From CAIUSP01 sp040375675 (GTDB lineage Bacteria; Actinomycetota; Thermoleophilia; Solirubrobacterales; 70-9), in the NCBI GenBank assembly GCA_040375675.1, contig JBEIRY010000026.1, positions 1 to 21,132 of the forward strand: a DNA stretch of 21,132 nt. The letters run 5' to 3'. A model generated the notes under the pieces. The model was not told the DNA's origin and did no database searches. It saw nothing but the letters and a program-made list of their open reading frames with translations. Positions 1-6,317 of the stretch are shown here, piece by piece (the first letter of the stretch is position 1; every line of letters starts with the position of its first letter). Both the position numbers and the translations under genes were made by a program.

Positions 1-312
1 CACCGCCGGCACCGTGCCGATGGCGATAGCCCAGGCGAGACGCTCGTTGGTGGTTTCGATCCGCCGCTTCCAGATACTGGTGAAGAACCCCTTGGTGAAG
101 TCGACTACCTCGCGGTGGAAGTAGGCGATCGCGGCAATCAATGTGCCGGCGTGCAGGGCCACGTCGAAGGTCTTGTTGAAGGACGGGTGGTCGAGCAGGA
201 AGTCGTAGCTCTGTAGCCAGGGAACGATGATCAAGTGCCCCGACGAGGAAATCGGGAGGAACTCGGTCAGCCCCTGAACCACGCCGAGGAGCACTGCTTC
301 TAGCCAAGACAC
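1..312 (-). CDS. uppP: Undecaprenyl-diphosphatase UppP/BacA, 5' part only (runs off left edge)
   Basis: Integral membrane enzyme that dephosphorylates undecaprenyl pyrophosphate to recycle the lipid carrier for peptidoglycan synthesis; it also confers bacitracin tolerance. Only the first 104 codons are present, without a stop. The translation opens VSWLEAVLLGVVQGLTEFLP and continues with ISSSGHL, the diagnostic N-terminal motif of the family (Q13-x3-E17, then the SSSGH segment at about 22-26). The conserved block around NKTFDVALHAGTL follows, then a hydrophobic segment near IAAIAYF. The start chosen is GTG at 310-312, right at the usual family N-terminus. There is no convincing SD; a TAGGAT hexamer lies 7 nt upstream, so a leaderless mRNA is possible. 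It is divergent from the small membrane protein at 406. Confidence 0.93.
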   Translation of the reverse strand, partial: MSWLEAVLLGVVQGLTEFLPISSSGHLIIVPWLQSYDFLLDHPSFNKTFDVALHAGTLIAAIAYFHREVVDFTKGFFTSIWKRRIETTNERLAWAIAIGTVPAV

Positions 313-319
313 GCAAAGA

Positions 320-325
320 ATCCTA
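320..325 (-). promoter_or_regulatory. Candidate -10 element for leaderless uppP
   Basis: TAGGAT on the minus strand ends 7 nt before the uppP GTG. It fits the actinobacterial TANNNT -10 pattern and would place transcription start at or next to the start codon. No clear -35 was seen. This is inference from spacing. Confidence 0.4.
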
Positions 326-389
326 CGGCAGCAGGCGGGCGTGCTTTGGACGAGGTTCGGGGTGCGGGCGAAGCGGCGGGCCGGTGCGT

Positions 390-395
390 TAGATT
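390..395 (+). promoter_or_regulatory. Candidate -10 element for the gene at 406
   Basis: TAGATT (also readable as TTAGAT one base earlier) lies 10 nt before the ATG at 406. The intervening bases are pyrimidine-rich with no SD, so a leaderless or nearly leaderless transcript is plausible. No clear -35 was seen. Confidence 0.35.
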
Positions 396-405
396 TCTTC
401 TTCCA

Positions 406-684
406 ATGAGCACCCGTAACTCGACCTTCCGCGCACTGAGGCTTTCGGCCGTTCTCGCCACAGCCTTGGTGGCCCTCATGGCATTTGCCCCCGGCGCCTT
501 CGCTGCCGACGGGATCGGCCTCTACGGGCCTGCCAGCGACAAGGTCGTCGTCTACTTCTCCTTCGGAATCATGATTCTCGTCGCCACCGTGGTGATCGTG
601 GCCACGCTGATCCAGATGCGCTTCGACAAGCGCAAGGAGCAGCGCAAGGAAGCACTCGATCGCCTCGAAAGCGATAAGACCTGA
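406..684 (+). CDS. Small exported or membrane protein, 92 aa, unknown function
   Basis: I do not recognise a named family. Residues 1-33 look like a signal peptide: a basic N-terminus, a hydrophobic core (AVLATALVALMAFAP) and an AFA-A-type cleavage site. A short extracytoplasmic stretch (DGIGLYGPASDK) follows, then one strong transmembrane helix (about 47-68), and a highly charged cytoplasmic tail of K, R and E (about 69-92) that may form a short helix. The mature form would therefore be a single-span protein with a charged inner tail. ATG at 406 is preferred to the upstream in-frame ATG at 346 because the signal peptide begins there. Its stop (682-684) is 9 nt before an in-frame TAG that opens the reading frame of the M23 peptidase downstream, so the two may be cotranscribed. 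Confidence 0.75.
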   Translation: MSTRNSTFRALRLSAVLATALVALMAFAPGAFAADGIGLYGPASDKVVVYFSFGIMILVATVVIVATLIQMRFDKRKEQRKEALDRLESDKT

Positions 685-695
685 TCGCCGTTTAG

Positions 696-992
696 GCTGC
701 AGGCATCGAAGGCTCTCCACTCCCCCAGAACAGACCGGCTACTCGACCTAGGCCGGTAAGACCCACTCCGGGCAGGCCTCCTGAGCTGAGGCTGGTCCAC
801 TCCTCTGAGCCGTTCCAAAGGCCTCCGCCCCCGAGCCTTTGGAAGCCGAGCATCAAGTTCGCCGCCGGCTTCGTTGCCGTCGTCGTTCTCGCAGGGGCGA
901 TTGGCACCGCAATCGGCCTGCCCTCGCCGGTCGGCTCGGCCACACCGGTCAGCTCTGCAGCCAGCAACCCAACGAACGCTGAGCCCTACGAC
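696..992 (+). other. In-frame N-terminal extension of the M23 peptidase (membrane anchor) without a normal start codon
   Basis: Reading frame continuous with the peptidase, bounded upstream by TAG at 693-695. It encodes about 50 Pro/Arg-rich residues, then WKPSIKF leading into a hydrophobic helix (AAGFVAVVVLAGAIGTAIG, codons about 861-917) and a Ser/Thr/Pro-rich linker into the catalytic domain. This is the expected layout of a membrane-anchored M23 protein. There is no ATG, GTG or TTG in frame. Candidates are ATC 705, CTG 786 or CTG 792, none with a good SD. CTG at 681-683 overlaps the upstream stop but is followed by TAG four codons later. Confidence 0.55.
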
Positions 993-1484
993 GTGAACAC
1001 TCTGGTCGGAAATGGCACCGCACCAATCCTCACCCTGGGGCCGTTCTCTCCTGTGATCGGCAAGGTCGACTACGGCGAAGCCGATGCCCGCTTTGGTGCA
1101 CTTCGCACCGGCCACATCCACGCCGGCCAAGACGTCTTCGCGGCCAAAGGCACAGAGCTGGTCGCGGTAAGCAACGGGATCGTCTCGGCCAGCATCGGTG
1201 AGGATCACCCGTACTCATCGGGCAGGGGCAACTACATCGCGATCTACGACCCCAAGGCAGATCGCAGCTATGCCTACCTGCATCTACTCGAGCCATCGCC
1301 TCTGAGAACGGGCGACAAGGTGAGGGCCGGCCAGGTGATCGGGCTGATGGGCTGCACCGGCTCCTGTTACGGAGTACACCTCCACTTCGAGATCCGACAG
1401 GGCCGCGCGACCGTACGCTCCGAGACCAAGGCGATCGACCCGCTTCCCTTCCTCAAAAGCCTCCCCCAAGCTCCGACCCCCTGA
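993..1484 (+). CDS. M23-family (LytM-like) metallopeptidase, catalytic part
   Basis: Predicted zinc endopeptidase acting on peptidoglycan cross-links outside the membrane. From GTG 993 (163 aa) the M23 fold is complete. H43-x3-D47 (HAGQD) supplies two zinc ligands, H97 lies in YAYLHLLEP, and H129-x-H131 lies in GVHLHFEI. The usual turn before HLHFE carries an unusual Cys pair, GCTGSC (C121, C125), possibly a disulfide in the exported protein. GTG 993 is the first ATG, GTG or TTG in frame, but it has no SD and cannot be the biological start in any simple way. The same frame is open upstream to 696 and encodes a Pro/Arg-rich cytoplasmic segment and a transmembrane helix. The domain call is firm; the N-terminus is unresolved. 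Confidence 0.88.
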   Translation: MNTLVGNGTAPILTLGPFSPVIGKVDYGEADARFGALRTGHIHAGQDVFAAKGTELVAVSNGIVSASIGEDHPYSSGRGNYIAIYDPKADRSYAYLHLLEPSPLRTGDKVRAGQVIGLMGCTGSCYGVHLHFEIRQGRATVRSETKAIDPLPFLKSLPQAPTP

Positions 1485-1496
1485 GCCTCTGGCTCA
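1482..1496 (+). terminator. Short stem-loop at the end of the M23 gene
   Basis: TGAGCC-TCT-GGCTCA, a perfect 6-bp stem with a 3-nt loop, begins at the M23 stop codon and lies between convergent genes. It has no T-tract, so the terminator call is weak. Confidence 0.3.
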
Positions 1497-1548
1497 TACG
1501 GCATCGCGTCCGGCGAGCCGGTCGGTCTCCGCGCGGGGGTAGAGCCGA

Positions 1549-2373
1549 CTACTCCACGCGAAAGCTGGGCAGGAGCCGCTTCTCGGTCTCACCCTTGACC
1601 TGCGCCAGGATCTCGACCTTGTCCTCGATCGGAGTGCCGCGCAGTTTGGTGGCGAGCAGGTCGTCTACCTGGAAGACACCGGCTGAGTTGTTCATCTCTA
1701 TCTCGATCCTCACCGGGCGCTCCTCACCCTGCTCGATCCTCACCTCGTCGATCGCCGCAGCCGAGAGGGCGTGGATTCCGTACTGCCCACCTTCGAAGGG
1801 AATCCGCGATCTCCCCTGTGCCATGTCGAGAGCATCTGCAACCCGCACCACCCCGCCTTCGACCGTGTAGGGCTCGCCGCGTCGGCGGTGGCCGATGATC
1901 GTGTTGAGGATCTCAGACACGACGATCGTCCTCTCGGGTTCCTTGTAGACATCCTCGAGCAGCGTCGGCAACCTGTTGGCCGCGAGGAAGAGGCTGAACT
2001 CCTCGTGATCCTTGCGATGGATCGACATTCCGACATCGTGAAAGAGCGCTCCGCCGGCAACCACCACCTCGGCATCGCGCAGCTTCATTCCGTGGTCGGT
2101 GACCATCGCTGGCTCCACCCCGGCCTTGGCCAGCAGTCGCATCAGGCGCAGTGCCACGTTGAGGATCACCTGAACATGAACCCAGGAGTGATCCGACATG
2201 CCCAGCCTCTCCGAGGTCATCTGGGCCATGTACCACCAGGCGCGCACCTGCTCGTCGCCGTTGACTGCGTCGAGGAACTTGTCGAGCTTCTTGTTGCCCC
2301 TGGTCGGCGCATGAACCTTCGCCTCAGCGATCATCTCTGCTGCCGACTTGATCTTCTTGTCTTCCTTTGCCAC
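1549..2373 (-). CDS. HD-domain metal-dependent phosphohydrolase, 274 aa
   Basis: Cytoplasmic predicted metal-dependent phosphohydrolase; substrate not inferable. The HD signature is complete: H66 in the helix SWVHVQVILN, H112-D113 in GGALFHDVGMS, further histidines at 119 and 123, G161-H162 after LNTII, and D180 in VVRVADALDMAQGRSR. The last segment resembles the C-terminal metal-binding Asp and following helix of HD enzymes from archaea and actinobacteria. The N-terminal 45 residues are Lys-rich and predicted helical. The C-terminal 70 residues (VRIEIEMNNSAGVF and following) look like a small beta-rich addition beyond the HD core. ATG 2373 has GAGG just upstream, with short spacing. The gene is convergent with the M23 gene, and no neighbour suggests a specific nucleotide substrate. 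Confidence 0.85.
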   Translation of the reverse strand: MAKEDKKIKSAAEMIAEAKVHAPTRGNKKLDKFLDAVNGDEQVRAWWYMAQMTSERLGMSDHSWVHVQVILNVALRLMRLLAKAGVEPAMVTDHGMKLRDAEVVVAGGALFHDVGMSIHRKDHEEFSLFLAANRLPTLLEDVYKEPERTIVVSEILNTIIGHRRRGEPYTVEGGVVRVADALDMAQGRSRIPFEGGQYGIHALSAAAIDEVRIEQGEERPVRIEIEMNNSAGVFQVDDLLATKLRGTPIEDKVEILAQVKGETEKRLLPSFRVE

Positions 2374-2593
2374 GCCTCAATCTTGGCAGGGCTTACCCCA
2401 GCCTCAGTGAAAGGTTCGTAAACGCAACATTCCGACCGCCGACGCCCTTAGCGTTGCGCCCCGTGAGTCCCCCGAACCCGGCAATTCCGGTCTGCCTTGC
2501 GACTGGAGTAACGCTTCCCGAATGCTCCTGCCGGAGCTGTCTGGAGCAACTTCTCTCCAACTACGCCCCGCACCTGATGCGGGCTGCGACCGG
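2374..2593. other. 220-bp gap between the HD gene and the exporter gene; no gene found
   Basis: This gap carries the 5' region of the HD gene (minus) and the 3' region of the EamA gene (minus). A search by eye for a tRNA cloverleaf, riboswitch core or short signal-peptide protein found nothing convincing. The only clear structure is the hairpin at 2567-2583. Confidence 0.5.
2567..2583 (-). terminator. Hairpin downstream of the EamA exporter gene
   Basis: CCCGCA-CCTGA-TGCGGG, a perfect 6-bp stem with a 5-nt loop, lies 11 nt past the exporter stop on the minus strand. It has no T-tract, so it could equally be an mRNA-stabilising structure. Confidence 0.35.
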
Positions 2594-3487
2594 TCAGGTA
2601 TCGAGCGGTGGTGGCGCCTCGGGCTCGGCCAACGCTCCTGCGGATGCTGCGATCACGCAGGCGATGCCACCCAGCTCCACGGCATCCAACGCCTGACCCA
2701 GCACCACGAAGCCCATCAGCGAGGCGATCGCCGGCTCCACGCTCATCATCACCCCGAATGTGGTCTGGCTGAGGCGCCGCATCGCCTGCATCTCCAGGAA
2801 GTAAGGAATCGCTGTGCTCAACATTGCGACCGCGAACCCGATCGCAAGCACCTCGGGTTCGACCAGGTTCGACCCACCGGCGTAGAGGCCCGGGATGATG
2901 GAGATCGCTGTGGCGATCACCATCGCCAAAGCCAAACCATCTCCTACCTCCATCCGGTGGCCGAGCCTCACTCCGCTGACGATGTAGAGCCCCCAGAAAA
3001 ATCCAGCTGCTAGGGCCAATGCGACCCCGACCATGTCGATCGAATCCGCTTGCATCGGGCGGGTGATCAACAGCAGGCCGACGACCGCCAGCGCGATCCA
3101 GATCAAATCTCGCTTGCGTCGCGAGCCGATGATCGATACCGCCAACGGGCCGATGAACTCGCAGGCAACCGCGATCCCCAGTGGTATCCGCGCGATTGCC
3201 GCGTAGTAGAGGAGGTTCATCCCGGCAAACGAGATGGCAAACGGCACTACGACCCGCAAGTTGCCGCTGGTCAGCAACTTCAAGCTTGGACGGAACACCG
3301 CAAGCAGGACGATCGTCGCAAAGCCCTGGCGCAGCAGCACCGAGCCCGAAGATCCGACCTCGTCGAAGAGAGTCGTGGCGAGCGCCGCGCCGAACTGGAG
3401 GATCACTATCGCCGAGACCGCCAGCAAGAGCGCAAGCCGCTTCTGCCCGCCGACCGCGGGTCCAGTTAGGGGGTTATCCGAGACCAC
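2594..3487 (-). CDS. EamA/DMT-superfamily exporter, RhtA-like (threonine/homoserine efflux type), 297 aa
   Basis: Inner-membrane drug/metabolite transporter with about ten transmembrane helices in two EamA repeats (roughly residues 15-140 and 150-285). The sequence resembles RhtA/YbiF: LQFGAALATTLFDEVGSSGS in TM1-2, LLRQGFATIVLLAVFRP, MNLLYYAAIARIPLGIAVA, CEFIGPLAVSI, and in the second repeat AIPYFLEMQAMRRLSQTTFG and MMSVEPAIASLMGFVVLGQA. The last two are typical of the RhtA branch, whose E. coli member exports threonine and homoserine; the substrate here is inferred only. The start is GTG 3485-3487, with no clear SD. It lies 31 bp downstream of the Rpf-like gene on the same strand, separated by an inverted repeat, so cotranscription is possible but may be attenuated. 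Confidence 0.88.
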   Translation of the reverse strand: MVSDNPLTGPAVGGQKRLALLLAVSAIVILQFGAALATTLFDEVGSSGSVLLRQGFATIVLLAVFRPSLKLLTSGNLRVVVPFAISFAGMNLLYYAAIARIPLGIAVACEFIGPLAVSIIGSRRKRDLIWIALAVVGLLLITRPMQADSIDMVGVALALAAGFFWGLYIVSGVRLGHRMEVGDGLALAMVIATAISIIPGLYAGGSNLVEPEVLAIGFAVAMLSTAIPYFLEMQAMRRLSQTTFGVMMSVEPAIASLMGFVVLGQALDAVELGGIACVIAASAGALAEPEAPPPLDT

Positions 3488-3503
3488 TGCGGCAGGCTAG
3501 CCG

Positions 3504-3532
3504 CTAACTGCTCTCTGCCTAGCCGCAGTTAG
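3504..3532 (-). repeat. Inverted repeat spanning the end of the Rpf-like gene
   Basis: CTAACTGC (3504-3511) pairs perfectly with GCAGTTAG (3525-3532) across a 13-nt loop. It overlaps the last codons and stop of the Rpf-like gene and precedes the exporter start by 17 nt. It could be an attenuator or a 3'-end stabiliser. No T-tract is present. Confidence 0.4.
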
Positions 3533-4082
3533 GCCAGGGAGAGGTACCGCGGGAGTCGATCATGATCGCGGCGCGGACATCCTGCTCCCAGCCCGGAGCC
3601 TTGGCCGGATCGCCTCGGCCGCCGACCGACCGCCACGCGCTCATGTCGAACTGGTAGCGACCGCGATAGGTGCCGTCAGACGAGACCGAATCGGTGTTGC
3701 CGCCAGACTCGCAGCTTGCGATCGAGGCGAGTGTCTCTTTGGAGATCCCGAGCAGGTCGTCTACCTGCCTCAGCGCGCCCTTCACATGCTTTGGGTGCGC
3801 CCGCGCCGACCACTTGAGCAGGCTGGACGGGCCGGCAAAGCCGAGCTCCTTGGCGGTGTAGGTCCGCGTAGGCCTCTTTGGCTTCGTGGCATCGGCGGCA
3901 TTGGCCTCGGGCGTCGCGGTCGGCTCGTCTGCAGGAGCGCTGCCGCCCGGAGCCGAGCGCTGGGCGATCGCCCCAGAGGCGCCGTAGATCAGAGCCGCAA
4001 CGCAGGCGATCGAGGCCAGGCCGAGCGCTGCGAGCGCAAGTCCGCGATAGAGCGCAAGGCGCTTGTTTCCAGACGGGGGCAT
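3519..4082 (-). CDS. Resuscitation-promoting-factor-like transglycosylase, 187 aa
   Basis: Predicted exported muralytic enzyme cleaving peptidoglycan glycan strands; Rpf proteins promote regrowth of dormant actinobacteria. Residues 1-40 form a basic N-terminus plus a hydrophobic anchor or signal (LALAALGLASIACVAALIYG). Residues 41-75 are an Ala/Pro/Thr/Lys-rich linker. About 76-115 is a small helical segment. The catalytic domain spans about 115-187: IASCESGGN with presumed catalytic Glu125, GTYRGRYQFDMSAWRSVGG, then a C-terminal SPWPNCG. C124 and C186 match the disulfide that frames Rpf domains. The family usually has a Trp near the front of the domain; here it is replaced (LASIASCES). ATG 4082 lacks a good SD. 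Divergent from the metallophosphoesterase; the exporter gene follows by 31 bp. Confidence 0.87.
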   Translation of the reverse strand: MPPSGNKRLALYRGLALAALGLASIACVAALIYGASGAIAQRSAPGGSAPADEPTATPEANAADATKPKRPTRTYTAKELGFAGPSSLLKWSARAHPKHVKGALRQVDDLLGISKETLASIASCESGGNTDSVSSDGTYRGRYQFDMSAWRSVGGRGDPAKAPGWEQDVRAAIMIDSRGTSPWPNCG

Positions 4083-4196
4083 CGAGTTGGAGAGAGTGAC
4101 AGCTTCAGCGGCGGAAATATGTGTATTTGCTCACAGACTGCAGGAGCGCGCCCAACCACGCCTGAATCACACCGCACCCCTGCTCGGCTCGGCCCC

Positions 4197-4202
4197 TATG
4201 AT
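4197..4202 (+). promoter_or_regulatory. Candidate -10 element for the metallophosphoesterase
   Basis: TATGAT (5 of 6 to the -10 consensus) ends 10 nt before ATG 4213, at the spacing expected for a leaderless transcript. It also contains the alternative ATG 4198, so its presence supports the later start. No -35 was seen. Confidence 0.4.
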
Positions 4203-4212
4203 CGCTCGACAG

Positions 4213-4821
4213 ATGAAGATTCTCGCCTTCAGCGATCTCCATTGCAGCGATCGAAAAGCCGCCGGTCTGGTCGAGCGCGCAGGCGCCGGCGATGTCGATC
4301 TGGTGATCGGCGCAGGTGACTTTGCCTCCCAGCACGAAGGGCTCGACGAGGCGATCGCCTCGCTTTCCTCGATCACCAAACCCACCCTGCTGGTGCCGGG
4401 CAACAACGAAACTGCAGACGCCCTGCGCGAAGCCGTAACGAAGGCCGGATGGGCCTCGGCGCAGGTTCTGCATGGCAGCTCCACCACCGTCGACGGTCGA
4501 GAGTTCTTTGGCTTGGGTGCAGGCATCCCCACGACTCCTTGGGACTGGAGCTTCGACCTCACAGAAGACGAGGCAACCGAGGCGCTCGACGACTGCCCAG
4601 AGGGTGCAGTGCTGATCGTCCACTCGCCGCCCAAAGGTCACTGCGACCAGTCCGGCTCGGGCGATCACCTGGGAAGCGAGGCGATCTTTGCCGCGATCGA
4701 GAGCAAGAAGCCGCCGCTTGCGGTGTGCGGACACATCCACGAGGCATGGGGTCAGACCTCCGAGGTCGGCCCTACCCGCATAATCAACCTTGGACCCGAC
4801 GGGCACCTGCTCGAGGTCTGA
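4213..4821 (+). CDS. Calcineurin-like metallophosphoesterase, 202 aa
   Basis: Cytoplasmic dinuclear-metal phosphoesterase; natural substrate not inferable. All family motifs are present in order: D8-x-H10 (FSDLHCSD), G35-D36 (IGAGDF), G63-N64-N65 (VPGNNE), H137 in LIVHSPPKGH, and G173-H174-I-H176 in CGHIHEAWG. The segment ending INLGPDG is the usual C-terminal strand of small YfcE-like or class III enzymes. The third motif is GNN rather than the usual GN[HD], so the residue normally serving as catalytic acid is Asn; some subfamilies do have this. ATG 4213 is chosen because MKILAFSDLH is the typical family N-terminus. ATG 4198 is an alternative adding five residues. Neither has an SD. The gene downstream starts 38 bp later with a strong SD, suggesting an operon. 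Confidence 0.88.
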   Translation: MKILAFSDLHCSDRKAAGLVERAGAGDVDLVIGAGDFASQHEGLDEAIASLSSITKPTLLVPGNNETADALREAVTKAGWASAQVLHGSSTTVDGREFFGLGAGIPTTPWDWSFDLTEDEATEALDDCPEGAVLIVHSPPKGHCDQSGSGDHLGSEAIFAAIESKKPPLAVCGHIHEAWGQTSEVGPTRIINLGPDGHLLEV

Positions 4822-4859
4822 GCCGAGAAGATTCCAAAAACCTGCAACGAGAGGAAGAG

Positions 4860-5546
4860 ATGAGCGCTGACACACCAGATCCCCGACACACCGACGAGTG
4901 GCGGGTCGAGGTTCACCTCGAAGCCGACGAGCACGGCGAGAAACTCGGTGACAAGCTTCACTCGATGCACCTCGACGACGAGGCCCGCAAGCTCCTCGGC
5001 GGCTCGGTGATCGTCACCCGCGACGGCTCTCACATGTTCCTCTACGCCTGGCATGAGCAGAGCGCTCGCGAGGCCGAAAAAACCGTGCGCAACCTGCTCG
5101 AGCACGAAGGGCTGAGCGGCGAAGTCGAGTTGATGCGCTGGCACCCGGGCGCCGACGAGTGGAAGCCCGCCTCAGAGCCGATGCCCGAGACCGGCCCTGA
5201 GCTCGATGCCGAGGTCGAAGACCACGAGGAACGCGCCCGACGTGAGTTCGAACAGACCGGCCATTACGACTGGGAGGCGATCGTCGAGCTTCCGAGCCTC
5301 AAGGAGGCGAGGAACTTCGCTAAGGATCTCCACGATCGTGACCTTCCTGTTCGCAGGCGATTCCACTACCTGATCGTCGGTGCCGTCACCGAAGAGGACG
5401 CCCGCGAGCTCGCAACCGAGCTCGATGAGATCTCACCCGAGGGAAGCGCAGTTGGATTCCGCGCCAATCCCGTCGATGTGCCTAGCCCGCTCTACGTTCG
5501 GCTGACTGCGATGAAGCCGGGCGCGGTTCGCGACCTTGGCCTGTAG
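4860..5546 (+). CDS. Conserved-looking hypothetical protein with two related halves, 228 aa
   Basis: No named family recognised. Acidic, soluble, without signal or membrane segment. ATG 4860 has an excellent SD (GAGAGGAAG) and lies 38 bp after the metallophosphoesterase stop, so the two are likely cotranscribed. Two halves appear related. Residues about 13-105 open with EWRVEVHL and contain SVIVTRDGSHMFLYAWHEQS followed by a helix EAEKTVRNLLE. Residues about 139-220 open with DWEAIVELPSLKEARNFAKD, then a helix, RRFHYLIVGAVTEEDARELA and a final strand. Each half reads as strand-helix-strand-strand-helix, a ferredoxin-like or SPOR-like layout. An acidic linker (about 106-138, Glu/Asp-rich) joins them. 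The pairing with a phosphoesterase suggests, but does not prove, a joint role. Confidence 0.8.
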   Translation: MSADTPDPRHTDEWRVEVHLEADEHGEKLGDKLHSMHLDDEARKLLGGSVIVTRDGSHMFLYAWHEQSAREAEKTVRNLLEHEGLSGEVELMRWHPGADEWKPASEPMPETGPELDAEVEDHEERARREFEQTGHYDWEAIVELPSLKEARNFAKDLHDRDLPVRRRFHYLIVGAVTEEDARELATELDEISPEGSAVGFRANPVDVPSPLYVRLTAMKPGAVRDLGL

Positions 5547-5561
5547 GCCTAAGCACCCGGC

Positions 5562-6317
5562 CTAGACAGCAGCCGAGAGGCGCCGCAAGAACTGCTTGGT
5601 CTCTGCGTTTTGCGGTGAGTCGAGCACATCGGCAGGCTTGCCCATCTCGAGGATGCTGCCCTCGTGCAGGAAGGCGATTCGGTCGGCGACATCGCGGGCA
5701 AAGCCCATCTCGTGGGTAGCTATGAGCATCGTCACGCCCACTTCCTCCTTCAACTCCCTCACCGCCTCGAGAACCTCGCCGACCAACTCCGGATCGAGCG
5801 CACTCGTAACCTCGTCCAAGAGCAATGCCCGTGGGTTCGCCACCAGCGCCCGCACGATCGCCACTCGCTGCTGCTGACCGCCCGAGAGGCGATCAGGCTT
5901 TTCATCGGCTCGGTCGCCCAAGCCGAACCTCGCCAGCAGCTCACGGGCGCGTGAATCTGCCTCTGCCTTTTCCATCCCGTGGGCGCGGGTGCTGCCGAGC
6001 ATCACATTCTCGATCGCCGTCAGATGAGGAAAGAGGTTGTAGGCCTGGAAGACCATCCCCAGCCTGCGTCTGATCGCGACCTGATCTACCGAAGGGTCTG
6101 TGACCACCTCGCCGTCGAGGTAGATGTCGCCGTCGTCGATCTCCTCCAGAAGGTCTACGCAGCGAAGCAGCGTGGACTTCCCCGAGCCCGACGCTCCGAT
6201 CACGGCGATCGCCTCGTGCTCTTTCACTTCGAGGTCGATGCCACGAAGCACCTCGAGATCCCCGAAGGACTTGGTCACCGCTTCGACTTTGATCACGCTC
6301 TCCGCGCCAGGACTCAC
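5562..6317 (-). CDS. Polar amino-acid ABC transporter ATP-binding protein (GlnQ/GltL type), 251 aa
   Basis: Cytoplasmic ATPase of an amino-acid importer. Walker A is GASGSGKST (41-49), the Q-loop region is MVFQAYNLFPHLT, the ABC signature is LSGGQQQRVAI, Walker B is ALLLDEVTSALDPEL, and the H-loop is ATHEMGFARDVADRI. The segment around FQAYNLFPHLTAIENVMLG and the Asp after TSAL are typical of the GlnQ/HisP/ArtP branch, and the length matches the family. Walker B reads DEVTSALD where many members have DEPTSALD. The GTG start (6315-6317) overlaps the permease stop by 4 nt (GTGA), so translation is coupled. It is the last gene of the binding protein-permease-ATPase operon and ends 15 bp from the convergent hypothetical gene. 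Confidence 0.95.
   Translation of the reverse strand: MSPGAESVIKVEAVTKSFGDLEVLRGIDLEVKEHEAIAVIGASGSGKSTLLRCVDLLEEIDDGDIYLDGEVVTDPSVDQVAIRRRLGMVFQAYNLFPHLTAIENVMLGSTRAHGMEKAEADSRARELLARFGLGDRADEKPDRLSGGQQQRVAIVRALVANPRALLLDEVTSALDPELVGEVLEAVRELKEEVGVTMLIATHEMGFARDVADRIAFLHEGSILEMGKPADVLDSPQNAETKQFLRRLSAAV

Noticed and set aside
552..1208. Minus-strand open frame over the small membrane protein and M23 gene
   Set aside because: It is the complement of two supported coding regions, with no domain, SD or plausible composition.
1771..2421. Plus-strand open frame antisense to the HD-domain gene
   Set aside because: The HD motifs on the minus strand are complete; the plus frame shows no motif and only reflects high GC.
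2374..2593. Possible tRNA or riboswitch in the gap (a GGTTCG-like stretch on the minus strand)
   Set aside because: No cloverleaf with a paired acceptor stem could be drawn, and no known riboswitch core was recognised.
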